This document shows, one piece after another, positions 54,984 to 63,271 of a DNA stretch of 64,000 nucleotides. This DNA is from Methanomicrobia archaeon (GTDB taxonomy: Archaea > Methanobacteriota_B > Thermococci > Methanofastidiosales > NM3): positions 1 through 64,000 of the forward strand of contig JAUVXU010000009.1 of assembly GCA_030603445.1 (NCBI GenBank), written 5' to 3'. The notes below the pieces were generated by a model, which was given only the letters and a program-made list of their open reading frames with translations, was not told where the DNA came from and searched no databases. Within the stretch, counting starts at the first letter, position 1. Each line of letters begins with the position of its first letter. Made by a program: the position numbers and the translations under genes.

Positions 54984-55539
54984 AGAATCGCTTTCGTTCT
55001 TTTGACCACTTTGCATCATCCTTCTCTCCTTTATCGTCCCAGTACTGTGAGTTCTTACTCCAAGCTTTTTGTGGCAATTCATACTCTTTTGTAGGTTTTC
55101 CTAATGCATAACGAAGTTCTGCCGCATGCTCAAATGCGTCAGCTGCCAGAAAATAATTTCCAAGTTTTTCTTGTAAGAATCCAATATCCTCATAGCATTC
55201 TAAAGCATCCTTGAGTGCACCGTCCATCTCAAACTTGAATGCTAGTTCATAACTGAAAAAAAGGGATGTTGGGATGTCCGTCTTTTCAGAGTAATTTCGT
55301 GCTTTTTGCATCAGATCTGCACTTTTGCCGTATTCTCCTATGGAGGCAAGTAGTCTACTAGTATGGCAATATCCATATGCTGCAAGAAAGTATGAACCTT
55401 TTTTTATCTTAAGCTTAGCATAATTTTCCCAGTATTCGATTGCTTTTTCTATTTCTCCAACTTTTTCATACCTTTTCGCTATGAATTCGTATTCTCGTGC
55501 TTTATAATAAGCATCCTTGTTGACCTTGTCCCATCGCAT
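54961..55539 (-). CDS. TPR-like helical repeat protein
   Basis: This is a protein of about 192 residues made of helical pairs with TPR-like spacing: AREYEFIAKRYEKVGEIEKAIEYWENYAKL, then SYFLAAYGYCHTSRLLASIGEYGKSADLMQKA, ALECYEDIGFLQEKLGNYFLAADAFEHAAEL. Tetratricopeptide arrays bind other proteins. The ATG at 55539 is chosen over upstream in-frame codons. The close overlap with the DUF2117 gene suggests that the two proteins interact. The C-terminal 30 residues are highly charged. Confidence 0.72.
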   Translation of the reverse strand: MRWDKVNKDAYYKAREYEFIAKRYEKVGEIEKAIEYWENYAKLKIKKGSYFLAAYGYCHTSRLLASIGEYGKSADLMQKARNYSEKTDIPTSLFFSYELAFKFEMDGALKDALECYEDIGFLQEKLGNYFLAADAFEHAAELRYALGKPTKEYELPQKAWSKNSQYWDDKGEKDDAKWSKERKRFYETLYRE

Positions 55540-55893
55540 AAGAAGCCACCAACACAAGACATAAATTTGTGTTATTTTTAAAGATTATGGTATTAGATAA
55601 AATTTTTAATATATTCGCATTGAATTAGAATTTTAATAAACTAACATTAGGTTGACCGTGTCTTATCATCCTTGATATATTTTTGTGTCATTTATCATGT
55701 TTTATAGTTATTTTTTCTTTAATTTTGGGATAATTTATCAAAAAAAATAAAATATTCATATATATTTAACAATTATAAATTTATTGATATTTTAATGGTT
55801 TACATGTATATGATTATATAAAACTCAATACACAAAAATATCTAATATTTATGTCAAGAAAACTATTTATACTCTGTTTGTATATGTACTTTT

Positions 55894-56107
55894 AGCAACG
55901 GCATATGGGAGTGACAGGACAGGCTTGTACCGTTCCTGAAGCGTCGATCATATGTGTTTCATGAGCAGAAATGCAAAAAAACTGCCAGTTTCGAAAGAAA
56001 GGAAGCGGGGGACTGTTGCACGAGCCAGTACCTGAAAAGAAAAGGTGAATGTACTGAACAAACACCTTCGAATCCAACTCTGTTGGAGGTGCTGACTCAC
56101 CTTTTTT
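55894..56107 (+). ncRNA. Structured small RNA gene, unidentified
   Basis: A GC-richer island of about 210 bases lies in a 1-kb AT-rich gap without credible ORFs. TATA-like sequences at 55866-55886 and six T residues at 56102-56107 frame it on the plus strand. Helices seen: 55901-55907/55949-55955; GCAG/CTGC (55965-55968/55982-55985); TTTC-GAAA-GAAA with a GNRA loop at 55989-56000; CAGTAC/GTACTG (56026-56031/56051-56056); CACCT/AGGTG with CCAAC/GTTGG inside (56063-56091); GGTGA/TCACC before the T run (56044-56048/56097-56101). The last helix crosses the CAGTAC helix, so a pseudoknot or alternative folds are implied. I could not match it to RNase P, SRP RNA, tRNA, a box C/D RNA or a known riboswitch. 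Confidence 0.6.
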
Positions 56108-56138
56108 ATTAGGCTAGTGTTAACATATGGTTTTATAA

Positions 56139-56164
56139 TTTTAGATATTTTTATAAATCTAAAA
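56139..56164. repeat. Eight-base inverted repeat in the AT-rich gap
   Basis: TTTTAGAT and ATCTAAAA face each other across ten bases, just after the structured RNA gene. It may be a second weak terminator or a chance AT palindrome. Confidence 0.35.
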
Positions 56165-56278
56165 TATGTCTTATATTTTCCTCTTAAACTCGTTGCATTG
56201 AACAAAAGTCAATATGGGAATATTAGATTATATAATAAATTCAAAAACAAAATTTACGTCCATATAGAAGTAAAAAAA

Positions 56279-56332
56279 GGTAGGGTTATAGGAGGTATAT
56301 GTTATTATTTTATATGTTTATATTGCCCTACC
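56279..56332. repeat. GGTAGGG/CCCTACC inverted repeat
   Basis: Seven-base arms GGTAGGG (56279-56285) and CCCTACC (56326-56332) enclose 40 AT-rich bases, with A and T runs continuing the pairing outside. The rest of the gap from 56108 to 56588 shows no credible gene. The repeat could be part of a second small RNA or a relic of a mobile element; I cannot decide. Confidence 0.4.
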
Positions 56333-56588
56333 CTTTCTTGATGCCACTGCTAGCTTTTTTGTAAAATATAATAAGGTATTGTAACAATTAATATGAAATC
56401 GTGCCACTTTTATTCTTAATTAAATTAAGTTTAAGTGTTAACAATGCCCCAAAAAGTATAAGATTATATATGTATTAGCTACAGTAGTGTAATTAGACGT
56501 AGGATTTGTCATAGTCCTTAAATATTATTGGCAGATAATAATTTATATTCTCCCTATGAACAAATAACATCTCTATAAGGTGATATGT

Positions 56589-57815
56589 ATGAAAATGATA
56601 CTAATTATCTCAGATGGCATTGGTGATGCACCAATTTCTAAATTACAATCAAAAACGCCTCTTGAATATGGTTCTTTCCCAAGTTTAGACCGGCTGGCCA
56701 GGGAAGGTATTACAGGCATTATGGACCCATTGCGTCCAGGTATTCCTGCCGGAAGCGACACGGCACACATTTCACTACTTGGTGAGAATCCATATTCTGT
56801 ATACAAAGGAAGGGGTTTTTTGGAGGCACTAGGCGTTGGATTAGAATTAGAGGACGGGGACATAGGATTTCGCGTTAACTTTGCAACATTGAAAAATGGC
56901 ATTGTCATTGACAGGAGGGCTGGGAGGGCCCCAGATGGAATACATGAACTTGCAGATGAGATAAATAACTCTATCACACTAGATGTACCCTTCTTGTTCA
57001 AGGAAGCAACTGGCACGCGCGCTGCCCTTGTATTAAAGGGCGATGGATTATCTTCTAATATTTCAGATAGCGATCCACATTCCACAGATGTTCGCCCTCT
57101 TGAAGTTAAACCATTGGACAGCTCCCGGGAAGCTGCATTCACAGCTGAATTGATCAATGATTTTATTTCTAAGACACATATGTTACTAAATGATCATAAG
57201 ATTAATTCCAAACGAATTGGGCAGGACATGCTTCCTTCAAACTATCTGTTGGTTCGTGGTGCTGGCGTGCGCCCCCCAGTACTTACTCTTAAGGAGAGAT
57301 ATGGTATATCTGCCGCATGTATAGCGGCTACAGCCCTTATACGCGGCGTGGCTAAGTGCTATGGGTTTGATATTCTTGAAGTGGAGGGCATGACTGGAGA
57401 ATACAATACAAATGAGGAAAATAAGGCCAAAGCTACTATCAAAGCACTCGATTCGTATGATTTTGTTTTTATGCATTTCAAACCTACTGATACTGCATCA
57501 CACGATGGCGACCCCCTCATGAAGATCAAGATGTTAAAAAAGTTAGATAGGATTGTTGGAATTATTCTTGACAAGCTATCTCCTGATGATGTTATTATAG
57601 CATTAACAGGCGATCATTCATCCCCCTGCTCCATAAAAGATCATTCGGGCGAGCCTGTGCCTGTGGCACTATGGGGTGGCAGGGTCCGCATTGATGATGT
57701 GTCATGTTTTGATGAGCGCATATGTGCTAAAGGGGGATTAGGGCGGATAAATGCTACAGATATTATACCTATGTTGCTTAATCAGGCAAATAGGATAAAG
57801 AAGTTTGGAGCGTAG
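56589..57815 (+). CDS. apgM: 2,3-bisphosphoglycerate-independent phosphoglycerate mutase, archaeal type
   Basis: This enzyme interconverts 3- and 2-phosphoglycerate. About 408 residues; IISDGIGD holds the first metal Asp, PAGSDTAHISLLGENP the phosphorylated Ser region, and HFKPTDTASHDGDP and TGDHSSPC further metal sites. It belongs to the archaeal alkaline-phosphatase-fold branch. ATG 56589 is preferred, close behind AAGGTGAT; GTG 56580 and ATG 56595 are alternatives. It is followed after three bases by the 2-phosphoglycerate kinase gene, so its product feeds the next enzyme. Confidence 0.9.
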   Translation: MKMILIISDGIGDAPISKLQSKTPLEYGSFPSLDRLAREGITGIMDPLRPGIPAGSDTAHISLLGENPYSVYKGRGFLEALGVGLELEDGDIGFRVNFATLKNGIVIDRRAGRAPDGIHELADEINNSITLDVPFLFKEATGTRAALVLKGDGLSSNISDSDPHSTDVRPLEVKPLDSSREAAFTAELINDFISKTHMLLNDHKINSKRIGQDMLPSNYLLVRGAGVRPPVLTLKERYGISAACIAATALIRGVAKCYGFDILEVEGMTGEYNTNEENKAKATIKALDSYDFVFMHFKPTDTASHDGDPLMKIKMLKKLDRIVGIILDKLSPDDVIIALTGDHSSPCSIKDHSGEPVPVALWGGRVRIDDVSCFDERICAKGGLGRINATDIIPMLLNQANRIKKFGA

Positions 57816-57818
57816 GCC

Positions 57819-58688
57819 ATGTTATATGTTCAAAAGGACGGATTTAGGGAACCATACTCAAGATGGAAACTTACAGAATCCATGACATCAGCAGGATTGG
57901 ACAGCCATAGGGCGTATAAAATCTCGATAGTTATCCAGGAGAAACTAAAGAAAGAACGGGGCAGATCAATAAAGGAAGATGACATTAGGGATACTGTTCA
58001 CAAACACTTACTTGATATTGATAGTTCTTTAGCGGAGCGCTATATTATATGGAGCCAGATACGAAGAAAAAAGATACCGGCAGTAATGCTTATTGGCGGA
58101 TCTACTGGTATAGGTAAATCCTCCATAGCGCTAGAGTTTGCCCATAGGATGGGAATAAAGCAGGTCATAGGCACAGATACAATACGCGAGATCATGAAAA
58201 ATGTCATTGCCCCAAATCTTATACCATCCGTCCACTACTCCAGTTTCGAGGCTTGGAAAACCATTTCGCATTCTGTAAAAGAGGACAAAGTCATCGTTGG
58301 GTTTAGGGAACAAGCTAAAGTGGTCTCAATTGGCATAAATGCAGCTATAGAGCGCTCTCTTAAGGAAGGGATATCATTGATAATTGAGGGCGTTCATATT
58401 GTTCCAGAGTTCGTGTTAATAAACTCAAATGTTGTGCCGATCATGCTATGTCTTGATGATATTGAAGCCCATAAATCCCGTTTTATATCCAGAGCATCAG
58501 CGACACATGTTCGCAGGGATGCTCACCATTATACAGATTCCATGGGCCCCATACACACCATACAGGACTACTTGAAGGAATCTGCAAAGAATGCAGGCGT
58601 CCCAATCATAGAAAATGTGGACTTTGACAAGACCATAGTGCAAATATTGGATGTAGCTGCCCAAAGAATGAAAAAACTAGTCAAATGA
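57819..58688 (+). CDS. pgk2: 2-phosphoglycerate kinase
   Basis: This kinase phosphorylates 2-phosphoglycerate to 2,3-bisphosphoglycerate, the first step towards cyclic 2,3-diphosphoglycerate, a methanogen solute. The N-terminal 85 residues resemble an ATP-cone (FREPYSRWKLTESMTSAGLD); the kinase part has the P-loop GGSTGIGKSS, then GTDTIREIMK and EGVHIVPEF. The ATP-cone suggests nucleotide control. The cyclising synthetase is not in this window. It overlaps the convergent CBS gene by eight bases. Confidence 0.85.
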   Translation: MLYVQKDGFREPYSRWKLTESMTSAGLDSHRAYKISIVIQEKLKKERGRSIKEDDIRDTVHKHLLDIDSSLAERYIIWSQIRRKKIPAVMLIGGSTGIGKSSIALEFAHRMGIKQVIGTDTIREIMKNVIAPNLIPSVHYSSFEAWKTISHSVKEDKVIVGFREQAKVVSIGINAAIERSLKEGISLIIEGVHIVPEFVLINSNVVPIMLCLDDIEAHKSRFISRASATHVRRDAHHYTDSMGPIHTIQDYLKESAKNAGVPIIENVDFDKTIVQILDVAAQRMKKLVK

Positions 58689-59082
58689 ATCCTACGCGCT
58701 GGCGCTCTAGGTCCAAGAAGTTCTTGAAGGAAAACATACCTACAAGCTTACCGTTCTCCTCAACAAGAAGGTGGCGTATATTTTCTCGTGCCATTATCAT
58801 CAGCGCTTCTTTCACAGTCATCCTAGCATCAATTGTTATGGGTTTTATAGTCATTATATCTTTTATTAGCGTCTTGTTGACATCATTTTCAGATGCTACA
58901 TGCTTGATTATGTCCCTTTCTGTTATGATCCCTAACGGTTTGTTGTCCTCCTCAACTATAAGGGAACCTATATTTAGTGATGACATTAGCTTTGCTGCTG
59001 CAAGAAGTGTCTTTGTTCCCGCAACCGTAAGCAGATTGGGTGTGAGAAATTCTTTGACAGATGCAAATAGTTTTGACTCCAT
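58681..59082 (-). CDS. CBS-domain pair protein
   Basis: This is a 133-residue protein consisting of two CBS domains: AAKLMSSLNIGSLIVEEDNKPLGIITERDI and KEALMIMARENIRHLLVEENGKLVGMFSFKNF. Such pairs bind adenosine nucleotides and control partner proteins. No catalytic domain is attached, and no clear partner is next to it. Confidence 0.88.
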   Translation of the reverse strand: MESKLFASVKEFLTPNLLTVAGTKTLLAAAKLMSSLNIGSLIVEEDNKPLGIITERDIIKHVASENDVNKTLIKDIMTIKPITIDARMTVKEALMIMARENIRHLLVEENGKLVGMFSFKNFLDLERQRVGFI

Positions 59083-59178
59083 AAATATTAATTGCAGAGC
59101 ATGAATTTAATTCTTTTTGAGTTTTCCAATGATGCATCCTTCGTATAACTTATAAGGATAGAATGCATATCTGTTTTA

Positions 59179-60675
59179 ATGGTTCGTATCTTGCAGCTCT
59201 CTGACACACACATTTCAAACACTTATCATTTTGATACAGAGGCATTTCATCGCGGAATTGATATCATGAACACAATTCCTCGTGACATTGTCATGCATTT
59301 GGGGGATATTACAGAGCATGGTTTTGAGAGCGAATACCAAATTGCAGAGAAACTGCTTAATATATCCGATATAAAATTTGTTCTTGGAAATCATGATTCG
59401 CGTAATGTTGGTTACACACTTTTTGAGAAGTACCTTGGAAGTCCCAGGACTATATTTGTGACAAAAGATATTGCATGTGCAACGTTTGACTCCACAATCC
59501 CTGATAAAAACGAAGGCAGGATGGGAAAGAACGAGATACGCATGCTAAGGACGTTCCTAGACGAGTACTCCGACCTTTTCACTGTAGTTGCATTCCACCA
59601 TCACCTCTTGCCACCACCACGCTCAGGCAGGGAACGCGGACTTCTCACCGATGCGGGAAATGTCTTGAAGGTCATACTGGACTATCGTGCAGACCTCGTT
59701 TTATCTGCTCATAGACACTCCTATAATGTCTATAAGGTAGAAGATACTGTAGTTGTAAACTCAGGCACTTTCTCCTCTTATAAGACGCGTGCAGGAGATG
59801 CGCATTCATTTAACTTGATCGAGAAAAAAGATGGCAGCATTCATGTGCGCCGTTTTGATATAGATACGTCTAGCCAAGCGCTGGAAACGAGAACATACAA
59901 AGGAAACTGCCTTGTCCCTGCATGCAAGCTGGAGCATAGGATAGTGCACCTATCAGATAGTCATTTTGGTTCTGGGGGCGACTTCCTGCCAGAGGTCTAC
60001 AATTCTGCTGTAAAAAAGATAGTTGAACTTTCGCCGAATGTCTTGGTGCATGCAGGCGACGTGACACATGATGGTTTGCAGGAATCATATGAGGCCGCAA
60101 AAGGACATCTTGATATGTTGCCTTTTGAAAAAGTTGTGGTTCCAGGGGCGCGAGATTATATGCACCTAGGAGAAGAGCTTTTCCCGGCGTATTTTCCTGC
60201 GAAAAACACCACAATTGGAAAACTCAATATCATATGGGCCGATAGTGTAAAGTTTGATGAGTCAGAGGGATATATAGGTAGACGCCAGTTAAGAAGAATA
60301 CTTGATTCTATACACCAGGAAATGATAAACATAGTGGTCTTTCACCACCATATTGTTCCAGTTCCGCATACAAGAGAAAGGGATGTGATAGAGGATGCAG
60401 GTGATGTGCTAAAATCCCTATGCAACAAGGTCCATCTTATTCTTAATGGAAATAGGCATGTCTCATTCTCCTGTAAAGTGGATGGCACCATAATAGCCAA
60501 CTCCAACACCATATCCTCAAAGCGCGTGCATTGCAGGTATGGCAATACGTTTAATATTATAGACATCCTTGACAACAATAATATCATTATTAGTGAAATG
60601 GGCGCAGTTAGTGGCGTTCGCAGGGTGCTTGGAGTCTATTCTCCACTTGATACGAATGAAAAAGAAACAGGCTAA
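59179..60675 (+). CDS. Tandem metallophosphoesterase with degenerate second domain
   Basis: This is a 498-residue protein with two calcineurin-like domains. The first (about 1-235) has intact blocks: LSDTHIS, LGDITEHG, LGNHDS, FHHHLLPPP and AHRH. The second (about 255-490) keeps LSDSHFG, AGDVTHDG and FHHHIVPVP but has GARD instead of GNHD and GNRH instead of GHxH, so its metal site is probably crippled. The halves are clearly homologous and stem from an internal duplication. A TATA-like ACTTATAAG sits about 25 bases before the ATG, which suggests a leaderless transcript. Substrate unknown. Confidence 0.85.
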   Translation: MVRILQLSDTHISNTYHFDTEAFHRGIDIMNTIPRDIVMHLGDITEHGFESEYQIAEKLLNISDIKFVLGNHDSRNVGYTLFEKYLGSPRTIFVTKDIACATFDSTIPDKNEGRMGKNEIRMLRTFLDEYSDLFTVVAFHHHLLPPPRSGRERGLLTDAGNVLKVILDYRADLVLSAHRHSYNVYKVEDTVVVNSGTFSSYKTRAGDAHSFNLIEKKDGSIHVRRFDIDTSSQALETRTYKGNCLVPACKLEHRIVHLSDSHFGSGGDFLPEVYNSAVKKIVELSPNVLVHAGDVTHDGLQESYEAAKGHLDMLPFEKVVVPGARDYMHLGEELFPAYFPAKNTTIGKLNIIWADSVKFDESEGYIGRRQLRRILDSIHQEMINIVVFHHHIVPVPHTRERDVIEDAGDVLKSLCNKVHLILNGNRHVSFSCKVDGTIIANSNTISSKRVHCRYGNTFNIIDILDNNNIIISEMGAVSGVRRVLGVYSPLDTNEKETG

Positions 60676-61298
60676 AATGATTTAAACGCATATTTTATGG
60701 TGTCATTTATGAGGATGTCCGCATAATATCCTTTGAAGTAAGGGCCTGGATTTAGCAAAAGTGTCTTTCCAATTTTATCAGCACCTCTTGCCTCATGGAC
60801 ATGGCCACAGATATGCAGGTCAGGCTGATATTTTTGAATAAAATCATAAACAGATCTTGAACCAATATGGCCTACGTGGGAAATGTCAAGTTTTGTTCCA
60901 TATGCAGGCACGTGTGTAAGGATTATGGTGCGTTTCCCTGTTGCAATCACGATACCTGCGCCTATTTTATCGTCTTCAAACTCCCCCGGGGTCCTAAAAG
61001 GAGATATGGGGGCACCAGAAAATCCGCTTATTATAACTCCATTTACAATGGACGCCTTATTGTGCACCGAGATGCCTTGTTCGTTTAGGTATTCGCCGAC
61101 ACCTATATTGTCGCAATTTCCAAAAACTGCCCTTACATCGTGATTCTTTATAAGATCATAGAGGACATCATTTGCCGCGGCGTATCCACCAAAATGGGTT
61201 ATATCTCCTGCAATGAGAACAAGGTCGTAATCACTCGCAACATCATTGGCATTTTCAAGAGATGTCCCATGAATGTCACTTAGTACTAATATTCGCAT
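60672..61298 (-). CDS. Metallophosphoesterase, YfcE/MJ0936-like
   Basis: This is a 208-residue compact phosphoesterase: LVLSDIHGTSLE, LIAGDITHFGG, FGNCDNIG (GNCD in the GNHD place, usual for this subfamily), LTHVPAYG and CGHVHEARG. It probably cleaves phosphodiesters or phosphomonoesters in the cytoplasm. It converges with the tandem phosphoesterase gene and shares four bases with it. Confidence 0.85.
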   Translation of the reverse strand: MRILVLSDIHGTSLENANDVASDYDLVLIAGDITHFGGYAAANDVLYDLIKNHDVRAVFGNCDNIGVGEYLNEQGISVHNKASIVNGVIISGFSGAPISPFRTPGEFEDDKIGAGIVIATGKRTIILTHVPAYGTKLDISHVGHIGSRSVYDFIQKYQPDLHICGHVHEARGADKIGKTLLLNPGPYFKGYYADILINDTIKYAFKSF

Positions 61299-61352
61299 AT
61301 ATGCACCATTATATTTTTAAGCATTGTTTTTTTAAAAAGTTGTGGTGGCACG

Positions 61353-61577
61353 ATGTGTTTGGCTATTCCTGGAAAGATTATCAAAAAGCATGGAAGTAAG
61401 GGTATAGTAGATTATGATGGGGCTCAGTTTGAGGTCAGGCTGGATTTGGTCAATGTAGAAGTTGGCGACTATGTAATAGTTCACACCGGATTTGCAATAG
61501 AGAAGCTATCTGAGGAGGATGCCAAAGAATCTATTGATATATGGCGCCAGATAGGGGAGCTGCAAAATGGAGGATAA
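61353..61577 (+). CDS. hypC: Hydrogenase maturation chaperone HypC
   Basis: HypC carries the iron-cyanide-carbonyl group with HypD during NiFe-hydrogenase assembly. The 74-residue protein begins MCLAIPGKI with the essential Cys2 and ends with FAIEKLSEEDAKESI. It overlaps hypD by 11 bases. Together they imply a NiFe hydrogenase elsewhere in the genome. Confidence 0.94.
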   Translation: MCLAIPGKIIKKHGSKGIVDYDGAQFEVRLDLVNVEVGDYVIVHTGFAIEKLSEEDAKESIDIWRQIGELQNGG

Positions 61578-62646
61578 GTTAAGAAATGACCCACATTTCA
61601 TACGCTTGCTTGCACAGAAGATACACGATTTAAGTGAGGGATTGGAAAAGATAAAGATAATGCACGTTTGTGGTACACACGAGCATACAATAGTCGCATC
61701 GGGACTGCGCTCACTTTTGCCAAAAAACATCTTTTTAGTATCTGGGCCAGGCTGCCCTGTATGCATAACCCCCCAAAAAGACATAGAGAGGATGATTTTT
61801 CTTGCTGAGCATGGCCTTACCATAACTACTTTTGGAGATATGCTAAACATACCAACAACATCAGGATCCTTGGCCGATGCCAAGGCACGCGGGGCTGACA
61901 TTAGGGTGGTATATGGAATTAGTAACGCTTTGGCCATAGCTAAAAAAGAAGAAAAAGAGGTTGTTCATTTCGGCATTGGATTTGAGACCACAGTACCAAC
62001 TTCTTCCGTGGCCTTGCTTTCTGAACCAGATAACTTCTCTATACTGTCCGTACACAGGACAATTCCCGAGGCACTTGAATTTCTTATGAAAAATGATCTA
62101 AAGGTCGATGGACTAATAGACCCAGGGCACGTATCCTCAATTATAGGGGTGCGGCCATACGTCCCTGTTTCTAAGAAATATAAAATTTCACAGGTAATTT
62201 CAGGGTTTGAGCCGGGCGATATCATGCTTTCTGTATATATGCTGCTTTGCCAGATATCTGAACAAAGGGCGGATGTGGAGAACGAATACGTTAGGGCCGT
62301 GAGGGAAAATGGGAATAAAAAAGCAAAAGATATGATTAATCAAACTTTCGAGCATGTGGATGCAGCGTGGCGCGCTTTGCCGATGATTCCTAGCTCCGGT
62401 CTTGCAATACGAAAACGTTTTGAGGACTGGGATGCCTTATGCCGCCATGAGGATATTCTTTCTGATTTTGTATATGAATTCAAAGAAGATAGTGCCTGCC
62501 GCTGCAAGGAAATACTTCTTGGGGTCTGCTCTTCAGAGGAATGCCCACTTTTTAGAAGCGTATGCACGCCGGATTCGCCCATAGGGCCATGCATGGTCTC
62601 TGCAGAAGGCACTTGCAACATCAGCTACATATATGGCCAATCATAA
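61567..62646 (+). CDS. hypD: Hydrogenase maturation protein HypD
   Basis: HypD, an iron-sulfur protein, assembles Fe(CN)2CO with HypC. Family motifs are VCGTHEHTI, SGPGCPVCITP, TFGDMLNIPT, GIGFETTVPT and a Cys-rich C-terminus with CRCKEILLGVCSSEECPLF that holds the 4Fe-4S cluster. Length of 359 residues is normal. Co-translated with hypC. Confidence 0.95.
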   Translation: MEDKLRNDPHFIRLLAQKIHDLSEGLEKIKIMHVCGTHEHTIVASGLRSLLPKNIFLVSGPGCPVCITPQKDIERMIFLAEHGLTITTFGDMLNIPTTSGSLADAKARGADIRVVYGISNALAIAKKEEKEVVHFGIGFETTVPTSSVALLSEPDNFSILSVHRTIPEALEFLMKNDLKVDGLIDPGHVSSIIGVRPYVPVSKKYKISQVISGFEPGDIMLSVYMLLCQISEQRADVENEYVRAVRENGNKKAKDMINQTFEHVDAAWRALPMIPSSGLAIRKRFEDWDALCRHEDILSDFVYEFKEDSACRCKEILLGVCSSEECPLFRSVCTPDSPIGPCMVSAEGTCNISYIYGQS

Positions 62647-62689
62647 TACATAAATACCTTGCAGAACACTTCTTTTTCGGTGATAACTT

Positions 62690-63223
62690 ATGGATGAAAT
62701 GTTAAATGATGCTGCTAAGACCATAGCACAGCTTATGTGCGCCTCAGCTCGTACTGCTCCAAAGGCAAAGGGGGAAGACACGCTTTTCTTGCATATCCTT
62801 GAAGGGGATGAGAAAGAGAGCGTTGTTAAGGAGATGGAGAAGATAGCAGAAGAGAAGGGCTGGCCTTATTACGTGAGGGATGCAAACAACTTGCGCGCTG
62901 CAGCATGCGCTGTACTAATGGGGATAAAGAACAAGCCTGTGGGGTTGCGTTGTGGTGGGTGTGGCCATGATTGTGACTCGATACTTGACAATATGAATAA
63001 AGACACAGACTTCTCTGGCCCGATGTGTATTTTTAAGACTATAGATTTAGGTATTGCACTTTCAAGTGCCGCAAAAACTGCATCAATACACAATGCAGAT
63101 AGTAGAATGATGTATACTGTTGGATTATCTTCAAAACGATTAGGTATTATCAAAGGCGATGTTGTAATTGGCATACCTATCTCTTTGAAAGGGAAAAATA
63201 TATTCTTTGACAGGCAGCGATGA
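62690..63223 (+). CDS. DUF2148 ferredoxin-like domain protein
   Basis: This is a 177-residue protein of the DUF2148 family. AAKTIAQLMCASARTAPKAKGEDTL is the N-terminal signature, and GLRCGGCGHDC followed by PMCIFKTIDLGIALSSA marks a Cys cluster site that may bind iron-sulfur. Function unknown. It lies 43 bases after hypD on the same strand, which hints at redox or hydrogenase-linked work. Confidence 0.8.
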   Translation: MDEMLNDAAKTIAQLMCASARTAPKAKGEDTLFLHILEGDEKESVVKEMEKIAEEKGWPYYVRDANNLRAAACAVLMGIKNKPVGLRCGGCGHDCDSILDNMNKDTDFSGPMCIFKTIDLGIALSSAAKTASIHNADSRMMYTVGLSSKRLGIIKGDVVIGIPISLKGKNIFFDRQR

Positions 63224-63271
63224 GTTAATATATTGTCTAGCCTTAAAAAAATAAAAATGGAAAAATCCTGA

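Noticed and set aside
56020-56060. Group II intron domain V-like hairpin
   Set aside because: GAGCC and a later GTACTGAAC recall domain V, but the GAAA loop, bulge and pairing of the triad do not fit, and no reverse transcriptase is nearby.
56060-56100. tRNA T-arm (TTCGAATCC)
   Set aside because: The flanking bases do not pair as a T-stem on either strand, and no acceptor, D or anticodon arms are found.
55890-56110. Structured RNA as RNase P RNA or SRP RNA
   Set aside because: The conserved RNase P blocks (GAGGAAAGTC, ACAGAA) and the SRP helix 8 block (GGAAGG with AGCAG) are absent on both strands.
56117-56341. A 74-codon frame downstream of the structured RNA
   Set aside because: The composition follows the AT-rich DNA, no family resemblance is visible, and it runs through the inverted repeats.
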